Shown one piece after another: positions 22,084-33,039 of a stretch of 64,000 bases of DNA. The notes below the pieces were generated by a model. That model was not told where the DNA came from, did no database searches, and saw only the letters and a program-made list of their open reading frames with translations. Source of the DNA: Zizania palustris (Eukaryota > Streptophyta > Magnoliopsida > Poales > Poaceae); assembly GCA_019279435.1 (NCBI GenBank), contig JAAALK010000079.1:109738664-109802663 (forward strand), read 5' to 3'. Every line of letters starts with the position of its first letter. Position 1 is the first letter of the stretch. The position numbers and the translations under genes were made by a program.

Positions 22084-23008
22084 AGGGGGAGGTGTGTAGC
22101 ACTACATGAGTTTCTGTTATATGCTTAATTGTTTTTACAAGTACATGATTTGTTATGCCTTTGAAGTATTGTCTTTAATACTATTGATTACACTTGGCTT
22201 GAATACATCAAATATATGTTATGAGCATGGCTTTTATTTGTGAAAATTTGAAAATAATTACTGCTTAGTCTAGAAACTAGCATGAATAGGTTGAGTGCAT
22301 TTGCTATCTTTTACATACCTGATAGCGAGGTCCTTTTCACTTGGATGCTAATATGCAACTTGATCATTTCAAAAATGTTGTGCTGAAAATTAAAAATTAA
22401 AAAATGAAAATGAAATCAAAATGCATGATATTCATGTTGTTTTATGCTGAAATTGAAAAGATCCAGGTGGGTTTGCTTTGTCGCACTACTTTGTTCTAGA
22501 CTGCTTACCATAGCACTTTGGACATTGAAGTGTATGCCGAGACCATTGCTTTAAGCTTCTGATGGTTTCAACCTAGGCTTAGCTTGGTCGGTTAGCATAA
22601 GGTAGACATGCAAATAACCCTTGACACTAAAATGAAAAATAAAATCAAAAATCAAAAAGCTTGAATCAATTGCATATCAAGTTTGCTGAAGCTCCTTGTA
22701 GTGGGATATGCTTATCTAGTTTGTATTTGATTAGCTTTTGCATCTCATGCTTTGCCATGTATAGTATGCTAGTCTGAGTAGTGATGCTTTTATTTGCTAA
22801 AATCTTAAAATGTTTGCTCATGTCTTTTGATTAGTTGATATTCATCTGAGATTGTCGTACAATACTTTTAGACAATATTCAAGGCAAATGATGTTTTGTA
22901 CTGTAATTGGAATTGCTCATGTTTAAGAAGCTTGCATCTATACTCTACCTTCACACCCTCTTTGCATCTTTTTATCATCTTGATGCTTGCTTTGCCAAAG
23001 GGGGTGAA
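22084..23008 (+). other. Element 1 post-pol non-coding region, first part
   Basis: It begins with a purine-rich gggggaggtg and contains a block (about 22300-22770) clearly alignable with elements 2 and 4. It ends at gccaaagggggtgaa, where element 3 is inserted; the region resumes at 46294. Confidence 0.8.
22300..22770 (+). repeat. Conserved non-coding block, copy in element 1
   Basis: Shared words with element 2 (32390-32830) and element 4 (minus strand, 52760-52250) include GAAAAGATCCAGG, TGTCGCA, CTAGACTGCTTACCA, GTGTATGCC, CTTAAGCTTC/TTTAAGCTTC, CCTAGGCTT, CATAAGGT and CAAATAACCC, in the same order and spacing. Confidence 0.85.
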
Positions 23009-24464
23009 TGTAGGATCAATGTACCGACTAGAGGGGGGTGAATAGGCGGTTTTTAAAACTAATTCAATTTAGATTAGTACTAGACAAGGACCTTAGACAA
23101 AAATCACAAAGTACTAGATTAAACAAGTGCGACCTAGGATGGCAAAGATAAATTATTCTAAGAAGATAAATTTCCACAATTTAACTTTCTCAAAGTAAAG
23201 GGGACAAGAGACAACCGAATTTTATCCCGAGGTTCAGAAATTTGCCAATTTCCTACGTCCTCGTTGAGGCAAGTTTCACTTGACCGCTCCCTTCACCAAG
23301 CCGTGGATTCCTCAAGGAGAAATTGGCTAGAAGATTAGCCGGCACCGGAAGTGCAACTCTCGGGCCTCGATCACTAGTGGTAGCTCTTCTCCACTCTGGA
23401 TAGGCTAGCTCCGACCTTCACAACCTCCCAGGTCTCATCCACAACCTTCTTGGAGAGATCACCGGTTTCTTCTCCGAGCCGTCTAGGAGGTGGCAACCTC
23501 CAAGAGTAACAAGCTGCAATCAAAGCTAGGAGAAGACGATCAAGTGCCAAAATGCAAATACAATGCAATCTATTCAATCACTTGATCACCCCTTTTTGCT
23601 TCCCAACCACACTAGTGCTCAATTTAGTGCTCAATGGTGGGCGAGACTCTCTTGTGCTCAAGTTTGCTCAAATGAAAGCCAAAAGTCTAGCAAAGGAGCT
23701 GTAGCAAGGGTTTATATAGCCACAAACCCAAAAAGTAGCCGTTACATGAGTTAGGTGGCTCTCTGCGCACTATCGGTCTAACCGCGCATCTTGGGCTGGT
23801 CTGACCAACCCTAGCTGTAACGGCTAGAAAATTAGCCATTTTACTGATGTGACAGGGCAACCCGGTCTGACCGGCCATGCTAGCCTGGTTGGACCGGCCC
23901 TACCCGGTCTAACCGGTCGTCGGCTCGGTCAGACCAATAAGGTCCCCGTCGGCTCTGTAAACCAGCAGATTTCACAACTGCGCAGCCCGGTCGGACCGGC
24001 CCCTTGTTCGATCGAACCGCCCATCACAGGTCAGTCTGACCGGACCCACATAGTCGGTCAGACCGCCAGGGCAGAAAAACTCCAAGAGATGCATTTTTTT
24101 AGATTCAAGAACTTGCCAAAATTTGTAACTTTTGCAACAATCACACATGATCAAAAGCTACTATATGCAATGCAAATTGGCACTTGAAAATCAACTCATA
24201 ACCAAGATGCAACCCCTCTTTATAGTATGGCAAAAAAACAAAATTTAAACCTAGCCTAATTGATCGCTCCAAACACCTCGATCAATTTCTAGTTTTCTTC
24301 AAACCTTTTGCCATTGCTCTTTAATCATCCAGATTTTCGGGTTTTCCATCTTGTGCTCCATTTACGCGGGACCTAATCATTTCCTTCACACTTAAGAAAA
24401 ATATTAGTCCACAAATGCGCGTTTGTCATTAATTACCAAAACTCACATGGGGCCTAGATCTTCA
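23009..24464 (-). repeat. 3' LTR of element 3 (1456 bp)
   Basis: It matches 44839-46293. On the minus strand it starts TGAAGATCTAGGCCCC and ends ATTCACCCCCCTCTAGTCGG..GATCCTACA. It contains multiple CCGGTCTGACCGG-type palindromes (about 23770-24075) and a TATATAAA at 23711-23718 (minus). Confidence 0.88.
23770..24075. repeat. Cluster of CCGGTCNGACCGG palindromic motifs (element 3 LTR)
   Basis: About ten variants of a 13-bp palindrome (ccggtctgaccgg, cggtcggaccggcc, cggtcagaccgcc) are spread over 300 bp. The same motif recurs in the other LTR (45600-45900) and in the element 3 post-pol region (37235-37330, 37740-37830). Confidence 0.75.
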
Positions 24465-24490
24465 ATCTCCCCCTTTTTGGTAATTGATGA

Positions 24491-26470
24491 TGAGAAACCA
24501 AGGGTGGTTTCAGTGTATGTGATGAGTGATTGACAGGATTATTTACCCTCTGTTCGAAGGGTACCTCCGGAGGGGCTTCGGAGGTGGTACCTCCGAAGGG
24601 TGTTCGGAGGTGTGTCACCGGAGTGTGTTCGGTGTTTGCGTGCTGCAGCTGTGCAGCGGAGTGTGCTCGTCGGAGGGGTCCGGCAGTACACGATGACAGG
24701 GTTCGTACCGATGGCTTCGGTACTTTGGGCGGTACACCGGAGTGTGTACCGGAGGTTGCTAACCCGGAGAGGTCTCCGGAGTACTGGATACACTTGTCTG
24801 TTTGTCTGTGGTGCGCAGGGACTTCGGAGGCGACGGACAAGGTTCGAGCCGGGTGAACCTGGGTCAAGCGGGTGGTTTGATGCCAGGGGAGCAGGGAGCT
24901 CCGTCACGGTGGCTGCGAAGGTGGTCCGGGTCGGTCCTCGGGTCGAGGCATGCCAGGTGAAGGCAGAGAGTGCGGAGCGTGGCTCCGGCTGAAGGTACTC
25001 CGAGACAAAGTCCTCGGAGGTGAGGCACTTCGAAGGTACTCCAAATGGAGTGACTTCGGAGTTGGTGGACCAAGTCCTCTGCGGAGGCAAGGGTTCGAAG
25101 TGTGCTCCGGAGGGAGACACTCGAAGTTGCCCGACGAAGGTCTCAGAAGTCGAGGCGCATCGAAGGCATGGTCCGGGTGAGGCTCGTCGAGGAGTGTGCT
25201 CGGAGTGAGGCACTGCGACAGAGTGCTCATGGAATGCTTCATGCGGAGGCCTTGGACGAAGGAGGGACTTCGAAGGGCGGTACTCCGAAGGTGGGGCTTC
25301 GGAGTAAGGATGACTTGTGGTACTTAGGCCATGCATGGCTTCGGTACACGGACGGACGGTGTTCGAGCTGGGAGTAGCTGCGAAGCCGTGGTGATCCACT
25401 CCGGAGGTGGTGGTGCGAAGGCCCAAGGGGCTTTGACGGCTTCGGCTCAAAACCGTCACTGTATCGAAGGACTTCTCCGGCGGAGCGAAGGCCAACAGGC
25501 TGCAGGCTTCTCGCCGAAGCTTCCGCACCCCTCGCGTGCGAAGGGAGGTTCCAGAAGTCAACACTGTAAAGGCTGACACTGTCTGTTCTGAAAAAGGCTG
25601 ACACTGTCCCCTCTGCAGCTGACAGAGAAGCCTCCAAAATAAAGGTGGACTACCTTTTGTACCCCTTAGTTCTGTAGAGACAAAATCTTTTGTAACCCTA
25701 GGGGTAAAGTAGTCACTTCCTTAGGATGAAGCCGTGGGCTATAAATATGGGGGCTCGGTAGGTAACATTTAACACTTTGAGCATTTACTGTTGAGCTCCT
25801 GTAGACAGACCTCGCTGTATTCATTCTGAGTTCAATTTATTTCAGTGTTCCTTGTTCAAGCGGCGAAGCCCTGTTTTTCTTGTGCTTTTTGCTTGAGCTC
25901 GCTTTGCATACTTCGCTAGTTTAGTGCACCGAAGCCTGTTGAGGCGAAGGTAGTTTTTCGTGCGAGGTGTGCTTTGTCAGGAGCATTCGCTCTGTGTAAC
26001 AGGAGGTGTAACCTCGCTGCTTACTAGCGTAGCCCTGACCGAGGCCCGTTTTGCTTCTTGTGTCGAAGCCTTTAGCATAGTCCGTTTTGTGTGCGTGTAG
26101 ACCTTCGCGTACGAAGCCCAGCACCAGTTGCTGTCGCCAAGTACTTGGTCGAAGTCCTCAGAGGGCTGTCCACTCTTGCGAAGGGTGAAGTGCGAAGCCT
26201 GCTCGAAGCACCTCGTGTGCGGAGCCTGCACTGACTTAGCAGAGTAGATTTTCGAGGGTTGTTCGTGGAGCGAAGTCTTTTTGGCTTCGAACTTTTGCTC
26301 CTGCGAAGCCTGTGTTCGGAGCTGTCGAAGTACCTCCGAACCAGACCTTCGAAGGTTGTGTTCGAAGCCTGTTCCGCAGAAGACAGAACAGAACCGAAGG
26401 CTAAGTTTTTAGCCCGAAATTTTAAAAGCTCCCATTCACCCCCCCTCTGGTCGCCGTTTCCGGTCCAACA
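24491..26470 (+). repeat. 5' LTR of element 2 (1980 bp)
   Basis: It begins TGAGAAACCAAGGG and ends GGTCCAACA. Its first 1.1 kb is GC-rich and packed with ctccgaag/cttcggag words. Long open frames on both strands here (for example 24539-25579 minus) are composition artefacts. Confidence 0.93.
25740..25747 (+). promoter_or_regulatory. TATA box of the element 2 LTR
   Basis: TATAAATA lies in gggctataaatatggggg; the copy in the 3' LTR is at 34566-34573. Confidence 0.65.
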
Positions 26471-26472
26471 AT

Positions 26473-26488
26473 TGGTATCAGAGCTTGG
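26473..26488 (+). other. Primer-binding site of element 2 (initiator Met tRNA)
   Basis: TGGTATCAGAGCTTGG lies 2 bp after the LTR. Confidence 0.92.
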
Positions 26489-26535
26489 TTAAGATCACCA
26501 GTTGACCTTAACCGGTTTTGTGATCTGTTGGCGAC

Positions 26536-28998
26536 ATGGATAGAGGCAGTAAAATTCCTCTGTTCGATGGGACAGATTTTGCATACTGGAAGGTGCGCAT
26601 GGAGGCTTACTTGTTAAGCCAAGGAAATGCAATTTGGGAGATTGTGGACTCACAATACTCCATCCCTGATACCCGCACCACTCAAACTGAAAAAGATCAG
26701 TATATTGCCAACTCGAAGGCAGGGAACATACTGTTCATTGGTCTGAGTCGGAGTGAGTTTGATAGGGTGCAGCACCTTAGGACTGCTAGGGAAATTTGGA
26801 CAACACTCACTGTCTTTCATGAGGGCTCTGCTCAGATTAAGGCCAGGCGCCAAAGCACCTACAATCAACAGTATCAGCTGTTTGTGCAGGCACCTGGTGA
26901 ATCTGTAGATGCCATGTTTTCTCGCTTTGACGCGATAGTGAGTAACTTGCGATCCAACGGGACGCTTGCTTACAGTGATCACGATAGGGCTATCAAGCTT
27001 CTCTATGCTCTTGACCGTAGCATATGGGAGGTGAAGATATCCAGCATTGAGGAGTCCACGGGCTATGACACATTGACGTGTGACGAACTCTTTAGCAAGC
27101 TAAAGTCCACAGAGATTGCCAAGGCATCTCTTGCTGTGCACAGAAGCTCTTTGCCACAGCCATTGGCATTGGTTTCTAGCACTAGCCGTGGCACCACTGC
27201 AGAACCAAGCACATCAGGCACTTGTGTTCTTGCAGATGGTTTTGCTTTGTCCTCCCTGGTCTCCGTCACAAAGGAGCAGGTGGATACTCTAGCTGATGAT
27301 GAGCTTGCTCTCATTGCCCGGAGGTTCACCCGCTTTCATCATGAGAGACGGGATCAGAGGAGAAGTGGTTTTAGTGGCTGCTATGAATGTGGCGACACCT
27401 CTCACATTAAGGCCAATTGCCCCAAGGTCAAGAAGAGAGATGAGAGTGAGCGCCCCAAATTCCACAAAAAGGAGAGGAAGCCCTTTGTGAAGGGCAAGCG
27501 CGGCAAGATGGCTAAGAAAGTAGCCAAGGCCGCTTCCAGAGCCTTTGTTGCTGCTCTCAGCGACATCGACACTTCCTCAACTGAGGAGTCGAGCTCTGAG
27601 GAGGAGGAGTCCCCAAGGAAGGAGGACAAGAAGGACAAGAAGGGACGTGACTTCACCGGCCTTTGCTTCATGGCCGACAGCGATCACAGCGGCGATGAGC
27701 TTGACTCATCTGAGGTAAACCTATCATCTGACCAGCTACTAATTAAATTAGATGAGCTGAATGAAGTAGTGCTAGGTCAGGATAGATTACTTGTGCAAGC
27801 CGCTAGAGAAAGAAAAGACCTTAGACTTAGGCTAGAAAATGTTTCTACTGAATATGCCATGCTTAAGTCTAAGTTTGATGATGCTGAATGTGAGTCTTGT
27901 TCTGTTGTCATGGGTGAGCTTGCTCAGTTGCGTTCTGTACATGCTCAAACTCTTTCTGAGCTTGAGACTGCACAGAAGCAGCTTTTGGAGGTGGATTCTA
28001 GACCTCGTGATATTATTGATTGCATGAACTGCTCTTTATTGCGCGATAGCATTAATTTACGTGATAAGCATGTTCATGATTTAGAGGCTAGATTGGAGAG
28101 GGCCGGTAGTTCTAAGGATGTGCAACCTGTTTGTGACACTTGCATCACCCTTAAGGACCAACTAGGCACTGTCAGAGAGCGAGCTGAAAACCTCATGTCC
28201 GAAAATGAATACCTTCTTTCTGTGGTGAACAAATGCACTGAGGGAAAGGGTAGGATGGATTTGCTCTTGGCCAAGACCAAGTTGTGTGCTGACAGAGCCG
28301 GGGTAGCTCTAGGTTTGGGTTTTGAGAGGATAGCTTCAGACAGTAAGACCAAAACTGTTTTTACCTCTCCCACCACCCTAGAGAAAGAGAGAGCTCTGTT
28401 GGACACCCCATCAGCCAAAAAGCCTACCCATCCACCAAAGAAAACCACTCCTCCTATCAAGAAAAATCCTCCCAAGAAAACCACTCAGAAGAAACCCAAG
28501 GAGGCTGTGAGAGTTGCTCCTGTGACCCATGAGAGTGCCCCCAGGAGAGTGTTTCATTGTTCTTATTGTCAGCGGGCGGGTCATTTGATTGGTTTCTGTT
28601 TCCGTCGCATCAAGGATGAGCGACGTGCACAGGCGATGAGCTATCAGGACATGCATTACCCATCCTTAGGTATGCATGAGTCTGAGTATTACTCTCGTCC
28701 TGTTTTCGAGGCTCCTCGTGCTTCTCGGAGAGGTTTTGCTCCTCGAGGTGTTCACCATGTTCCATATGGTGGTAGACCTCGAGCGAGTAGCTTTGTACCT
28801 CGTCAGAGTAGGAGACCTCGACATGCTTTCCGTTCTTTGCATGTTGGTAGACCTCGCACTTTGCATCATTCTGATTTTTATGTGCGTAGACCGTCTACTT
28901 CTACTGTGCCTACTACTCGTGTCACTCAGTGCTGGATGCCTCGTCATTATTTTACTCACCCCAGCACTGAGCGATCGAGACGTTTTCATCATGTGTAG
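26536..28998 (+). CDS. Element 2 gag (820 residues)
   Basis: The start ATG at 26536 is about 65 bp from the LTR end. The N-terminal half carries the copia gag domain (LFDGTDFAYWKVRMEAYL; REIWTTLTVFHEG). The first zinc knuckle CYECGDTSHIKANC is near residue 282, followed by a K-rich segment, an acidic Ser-rich stretch (STEESSSEEEESP), a long coiled coil (about residues 390-560) and a second knuckle CSYCQRAGHLIGFC near residue 675. The Arg/Tyr-rich C-terminus ends at TAG 28996. pol continues in the same frame. The long gag with two knuckles and a coiled coil is typical of SIRE-type elements. Confidence 0.88.
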   Translation: MDRGSKIPLFDGTDFAYWKVRMEAYLLSQGNAIWEIVDSQYSIPDTRTTQTEKDQYIANSKAGNILFIGLSRSEFDRVQHLRTAREIWTTLTVFHEGSAQIKARRQSTYNQQYQLFVQAPGESVDAMFSRFDAIVSNLRSNGTLAYSDHDRAIKLLYALDRSIWEVKISSIEESTGYDTLTCDELFSKLKSTEIAKASLAVHRSSLPQPLALVSSTSRGTTAEPSTSGTCVLADGFALSSLVSVTKEQVDTLADDELALIARRFTRFHHERRDQRRSGFSGCYECGDTSHIKANCPKVKKRDESERPKFHKKERKPFVKGKRGKMAKKVAKAASRAFVAALSDIDTSSTEESSSEEEESPRKEDKKDKKGRDFTGLCFMADSDHSGDELDSSEVNLSSDQLLIKLDELNEVVLGQDRLLVQAARERKDLRLRLENVSTEYAMLKSKFDDAECESCSVVMGELAQLRSVHAQTLSELETAQKQLLEVDSRPRDIIDCMNCSLLRDSINLRDKHVHDLEARLERAGSSKDVQPVCDTCITLKDQLGTVRERAENLMSENEYLLSVVNKCTEGKGRMDLLLAKTKLCADRAGVALGLGFERIASDSKTKTVFTSPTTLEKERALLDTPSAKKPTHPPKKTTPPIKKNPPKKTTQKKPKEAVRVAPVTHESAPRRVFHCSYCQRAGHLIGFCFRRIKDERRAQAMSYQDMHYPSLGMHESEYYSRPVFEAPRASRRGFAPRGVHHVPYGGRPRASSFVPRQSRRPRHAFRSLHVGRPRTLHHSDFYVRRPSTSTVPTTRVTQCWMPRHYFTHPSTERSRRFHHV

Positions 28999-31900
28999 GC
29001 GACAGGTCGAGGCTTGGAGGGCACGTGGATCATGGACTCCGGTTGTTCACGCCACATGACCGGAGATGCAGCTTGGTTCTCCAGCCTCACTACAACCAAG
29101 CAAAGGGAACATATCACCTTCGGAAACAATCGAAGGAGTAGAGTGAAAGGTAAAGGTGTGGTAAGAATTAACACGAACTTCACTCTCAAAGATGTTGCTT
29201 TGGTTGAAAACCTGGGATACAATTTGCTGTCTGTATCTCAGTTGCTTGATGAGGGCTTCGAAGTGCGATTTCATCGCGATACTTCGCAAGTGCTCAATTC
29301 AGATGGCGTTGTGGTGTGTAAGATCTTTAGGGTTGGGAGAGTTTTTGGAGCCGATTTTTCAGAGTCGTCTGGTTCTTCTCATTGTCTTGTTGCACATTCG
29401 TCGTATGAGCTTTGGAAGTGGCATAGGAGACTAGGGCATATGAGCTTTGAGTTGCTCGCTCGTCTGAGCGCCCTAGGTTTGATCCGAGGATTGCCCAAGC
29501 TCAAGTTTGAGAAGAATTTAGTTTGCGCTCCTTGTCGACATGGAAAAATGATTGCTGCTTCGCATTCGCCAGTCACCACAGTGATGACTGAACAGCCCGG
29601 AGAACTTCTCCATATGGACACTGTAGGTCCTTCTCGGGTTAGTTCTTTAGGCGGCAAGTGGTATGTACTTGTTATTGTCGACGATTTCTCTCGCTACTCT
29701 TGGGTCTTCCTTCTTGCCAGCAAGGATGAAGTGTTTTCACACTTTTGGAGCTTGGCTTTGAGACTTTTTACTGAACTCCCTGGTGCATTAAAATTCATTC
29801 GAAGCGATAATGGCACTGAGTTCAAAAATAGTCTCTTTGTTGACTTTTGCATGGAGCATGGCATAGAACATCAATTCTCTGCTCCGCGGGTTCCTCAACA
29901 GAACGGTGTTGTTGAGAGGAAAAACCGCACTTTGGTTGAGATGGCTAGGACGATGCTTGATGAGCATAGGACTCCTAGAAATTTTTGGGCTGAGGCCATG
30001 AACACTGCTTGCTACATCTCAAACCGAATTTTCTTGCGCTCAATTTTAAATTTAACATCTTATGAGCTGCGTTTTGGGAGACAGCCCAAGGTTACTCATC
30101 TTCGAGTTTTTGGCTGTCGCTGCTTTATCCTAAAACGTGGTAACTTGGATAAATTTGAGTCGCGATCTTCTGACGGGATCTTTTTGGGTTATACTACTCA
30201 TGGTCATTCCTATCGTGTTTATAACTTGGAAACTAACACTGTCATCGAGTCATGTGATGTGACTTTTGATGAATCAACCCCCTCTGTTAGTTCTGCTTTT
30301 GAACAGGCAAATGAACACGACATGGAACAGACTTTATTCGAAGACGAAGATCCCGGAGAATTCGAGGATGATCCCCTACTACCCTCGACATCAACCCCCG
30401 AAGCTGACCCCGCTTCAACTACTTCGGCACGAGGTCCCGAAGCGACTACCTCAACATCGGTCATCTTGGACCACTCCAACGCACAAGTTGAGGGGGAGAC
30501 TGCATCTCGCCGCGAGGCTCCACATCATGTCCAAAGGATGCACCCTCCCGAGCAGATCATTGGTGAGCTTGATCAAAGGGTAACTCGTTCTCATGCCCAT
30601 TTCACTAATGCTGCTTTTGTTGCTTCTTTCGAGCCCTTAGATGTTAGTCATGCACTTTCTGATTCTAGTTGGATCAATGCCATGCATGAAGAGCTTGAGA
30701 ATTTTGAAAGAAACCAAGTCTGGACTTTAGTTGATCCTCCACCAAATGTTCATTTCATAGGAACAAAATGGATTTTCAAAAATAAACAAGGGGAGGATGG
30801 AACAATTGTTAGAAATAAGGCTAGACTTGTAGCTCAGGGCTTTTCTCAACTAGAAGGGATTGATTTTACTGAAACTTTTGCACCTGTTGCTCGCCTTGAG
30901 GCCATTAGGATTTTGCTTGCCTTTGCGACATCCCGGGGATTCAAACTCTATCAAATGGATGTCAAAAGTGCTTTTCTTAATGGCTTCATAGGTGAAGATG
31001 TTTATGTAAAACAACCCCTTGGTTTTGAAAACCCCAAGTACCCACATAAAGTCCTTAAACTTCATAAGGCTCTTTATGGACTCAAGCAGGCCCCTCGGGC
31101 TTGGTATGATAGACTTAAGTCTTTTCTGCTTGAGCGAGGGTATTTGATGGGCTCTGTTGATAAAACTTTGTTTACTCTCAAGCATGGCAAAGATTTCCTT
31201 CTAGTGCAGATTTATGTGGATGATATCATCTTTGGTGGCTCTTCTCATGCTTTAGTTGCCGAGTTTGCAGATACCATGAGCAGGGAGTTTGAAATGTCGA
31301 TGATGGGTGAACTCACCTTTTTCCTTGGTTTGCAAATCAAGCAAAGCAAACAAGGTACTTTTGTCCACCAGACGAAGTACACCAAGGACCTGCTCAAGAA
31401 GTTCGACATGTCCGATGCGAAGCCCCTCGCCACTCCAATGGCTACTTCTGTAGCGTTGGACCCTGACGAAGATGGAGAAGCCGTAGATCAGAAGGAGTTT
31501 CGGAGCATGATCGGCTCCCTCCTCTACTTGACTGCCACGAGGCCGGACATACACTTCGCAGTGTGTCTGTGCGCTCGTTTTCAGGCTTCACCACGAGCTT
31601 CGCACCGCCAAGCGGTAAGCGCATACTCAGGTATCTCAAACACACCCTTGAATTTGGCATATGGTATTCATCGTCTTCATCTTTATGTCTTAGAGGTTAT
31701 TCAGATGCGGATTTTGCTGGGTGTAGAATTGATAGGAAAAGTACCTCTGGTACTTGTCATTTTCTGGGTACGTCTCTGGTTTGCTGGTCTTCCCGCAAAC
31801 ATCTAGTGTTGCTCAATCGACGGCTGAGGCCGAATATGTTGCTGCAGCTAGCTGTTGCTCTCAGATTTTGTGGATGGCTTCCACTTTGCGGGATTTCGGG

Positions 31901-32164
31901 TTAGATTATAAGAGTGTTCCACTTTTCTGTGATAACACTAGCGCTATTTGTATTGCAAACAACCCGGTTCAGCACTCCAGAACCAAACACATTGATGTAC
32001 GGTATCATTTTCTCAGAGATCACAATGAGAAGGGTGATATTGAACTTCAATATGTTGATACCCAACACCAGCTTGCCGACATTTTTACAAAACCCCTCGA
32101 TGCTTCTAGATTTGCTTACTTGCGTGGGGAACTTGGCATTTGTCACCCTTACGGCATTTTGTGA
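28999..32164 (+). pseudogene. Element 2 pol: protease, integrase, RT, RNase H; two frameshifts in RNase H
   Basis: pol is in frame with gag, separated only by TAG 28996-28998. Protease has WIMDSGCSRHMTGD; integrase has HRRLGH and CAPC plus the DDE core (DTVGPS, SDNGTEF, PQQNGVVERKNR); RT has YVDDIIFGG and the YGLKQAPRAWYDRL region. The frame is lost near 31615 (start of RNase H) and again near 31800. The RNase H motifs DADFAGC, STAEAEYVAAA and the tail HIDVRYHFLRDH..QLADIFTKPLD are present across the three frames. Both breaks are single-base changes. The stop is at 32162. Confidence 0.88.
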
Positions 32165-32389
32165 GGGGGAGCTGATTTTAATTGTCTTGCATATGCTCAT
32201 TATGTGTGGAATTGCACTTACATCTTTTGCTATTATATGCCTGCTTTTAATTCAAAGAAATCATGACTGCTCAGCTCTATGAAATATGTCTGGAACATTG
32301 ATTGTGCATGATGTTTTATATTCTAAAAATCAAAAATTGCTCACCGCACAATCTTGTATCTAGCTTGTTTAGGCTGGACTGCTTTTAGC

Positions 32390-32830
32390 TATCTTTTATC
32401 TACTTGACAGCAAGACACTGTTCCTTGGATGCTCAAATTTGCAACTTAAAAATGTGTTCTTAACTCATGGATATTCATCAAGATATTTAATTTATCTGAA
32501 TCAAAATCAAAAATCCATGATTTGTCTGGGTTAAATGAAAAGATCCAGGAGGGTTTGTTTGTCGCACTACTCTATTCTAGACTGCTTACCATTGCACTTT
32601 GGTCTGAACTGGGATAGTGTAGTGTATGCCAAAATCACCGCCTTAAGCTTCAAATGGCTTTCATGCCTAGGCTTGGCTTGATTGGAAAGTATAAGGTGGA
32701 CAAACAAATAACCCCTGGCATTAAGAAAAAGAACAACAAAATTAATTGATCATCAAGTTTGCTTTGACAGCTCCTTTTGAACAAGACTTGTCTGTCTAGG
32801 GTAGAATTTGTTAGCTTTGCGCAGTCCTTG
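32390..32830 (+). repeat. Conserved non-coding block, copy in element 2
   Basis: It aligns with 22300-22770 (element 1) and, on the minus strand, 52760-52250 (element 4). There is no conserved reading frame across the three copies. Confidence 0.85.
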
Positions 32831-33039
32831 CCTTCACATGTCTAGCTGCTATGATTAAGTGGTGATGCTTTTATCTCAAAATGTCAAAATCACATGCCAT
32901 CATCTTGTTTCACAGAATGTTAAATTGAGCTGAGCACATGATCATTTGTGTTAATTTTGGCATATTTTTGCATTATATGTCCTTGCAATTCTATTCATTT
33001 CGAAGCTTTGCATCTTTTGAATGCTCCTTGATGCTTGCA

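Noticed and set aside
22084..22300. Decayed pol of element 1
   Set aside because: I searched for integrase, RT and RNase H motifs in all frames here and found none; the sequence aligns with post-pol DNA of element 2.
24539..25579. 346-codon open frame on the minus strand of the element 2 LTR (also copies in 33305-34431)
   Set aside because: It lies wholly inside an LTR, is rich in low-complexity Arg/Ser/Pro, is disrupted by indels between the two LTRs, and has no recognisable domain. It reflects GC-rich composition.
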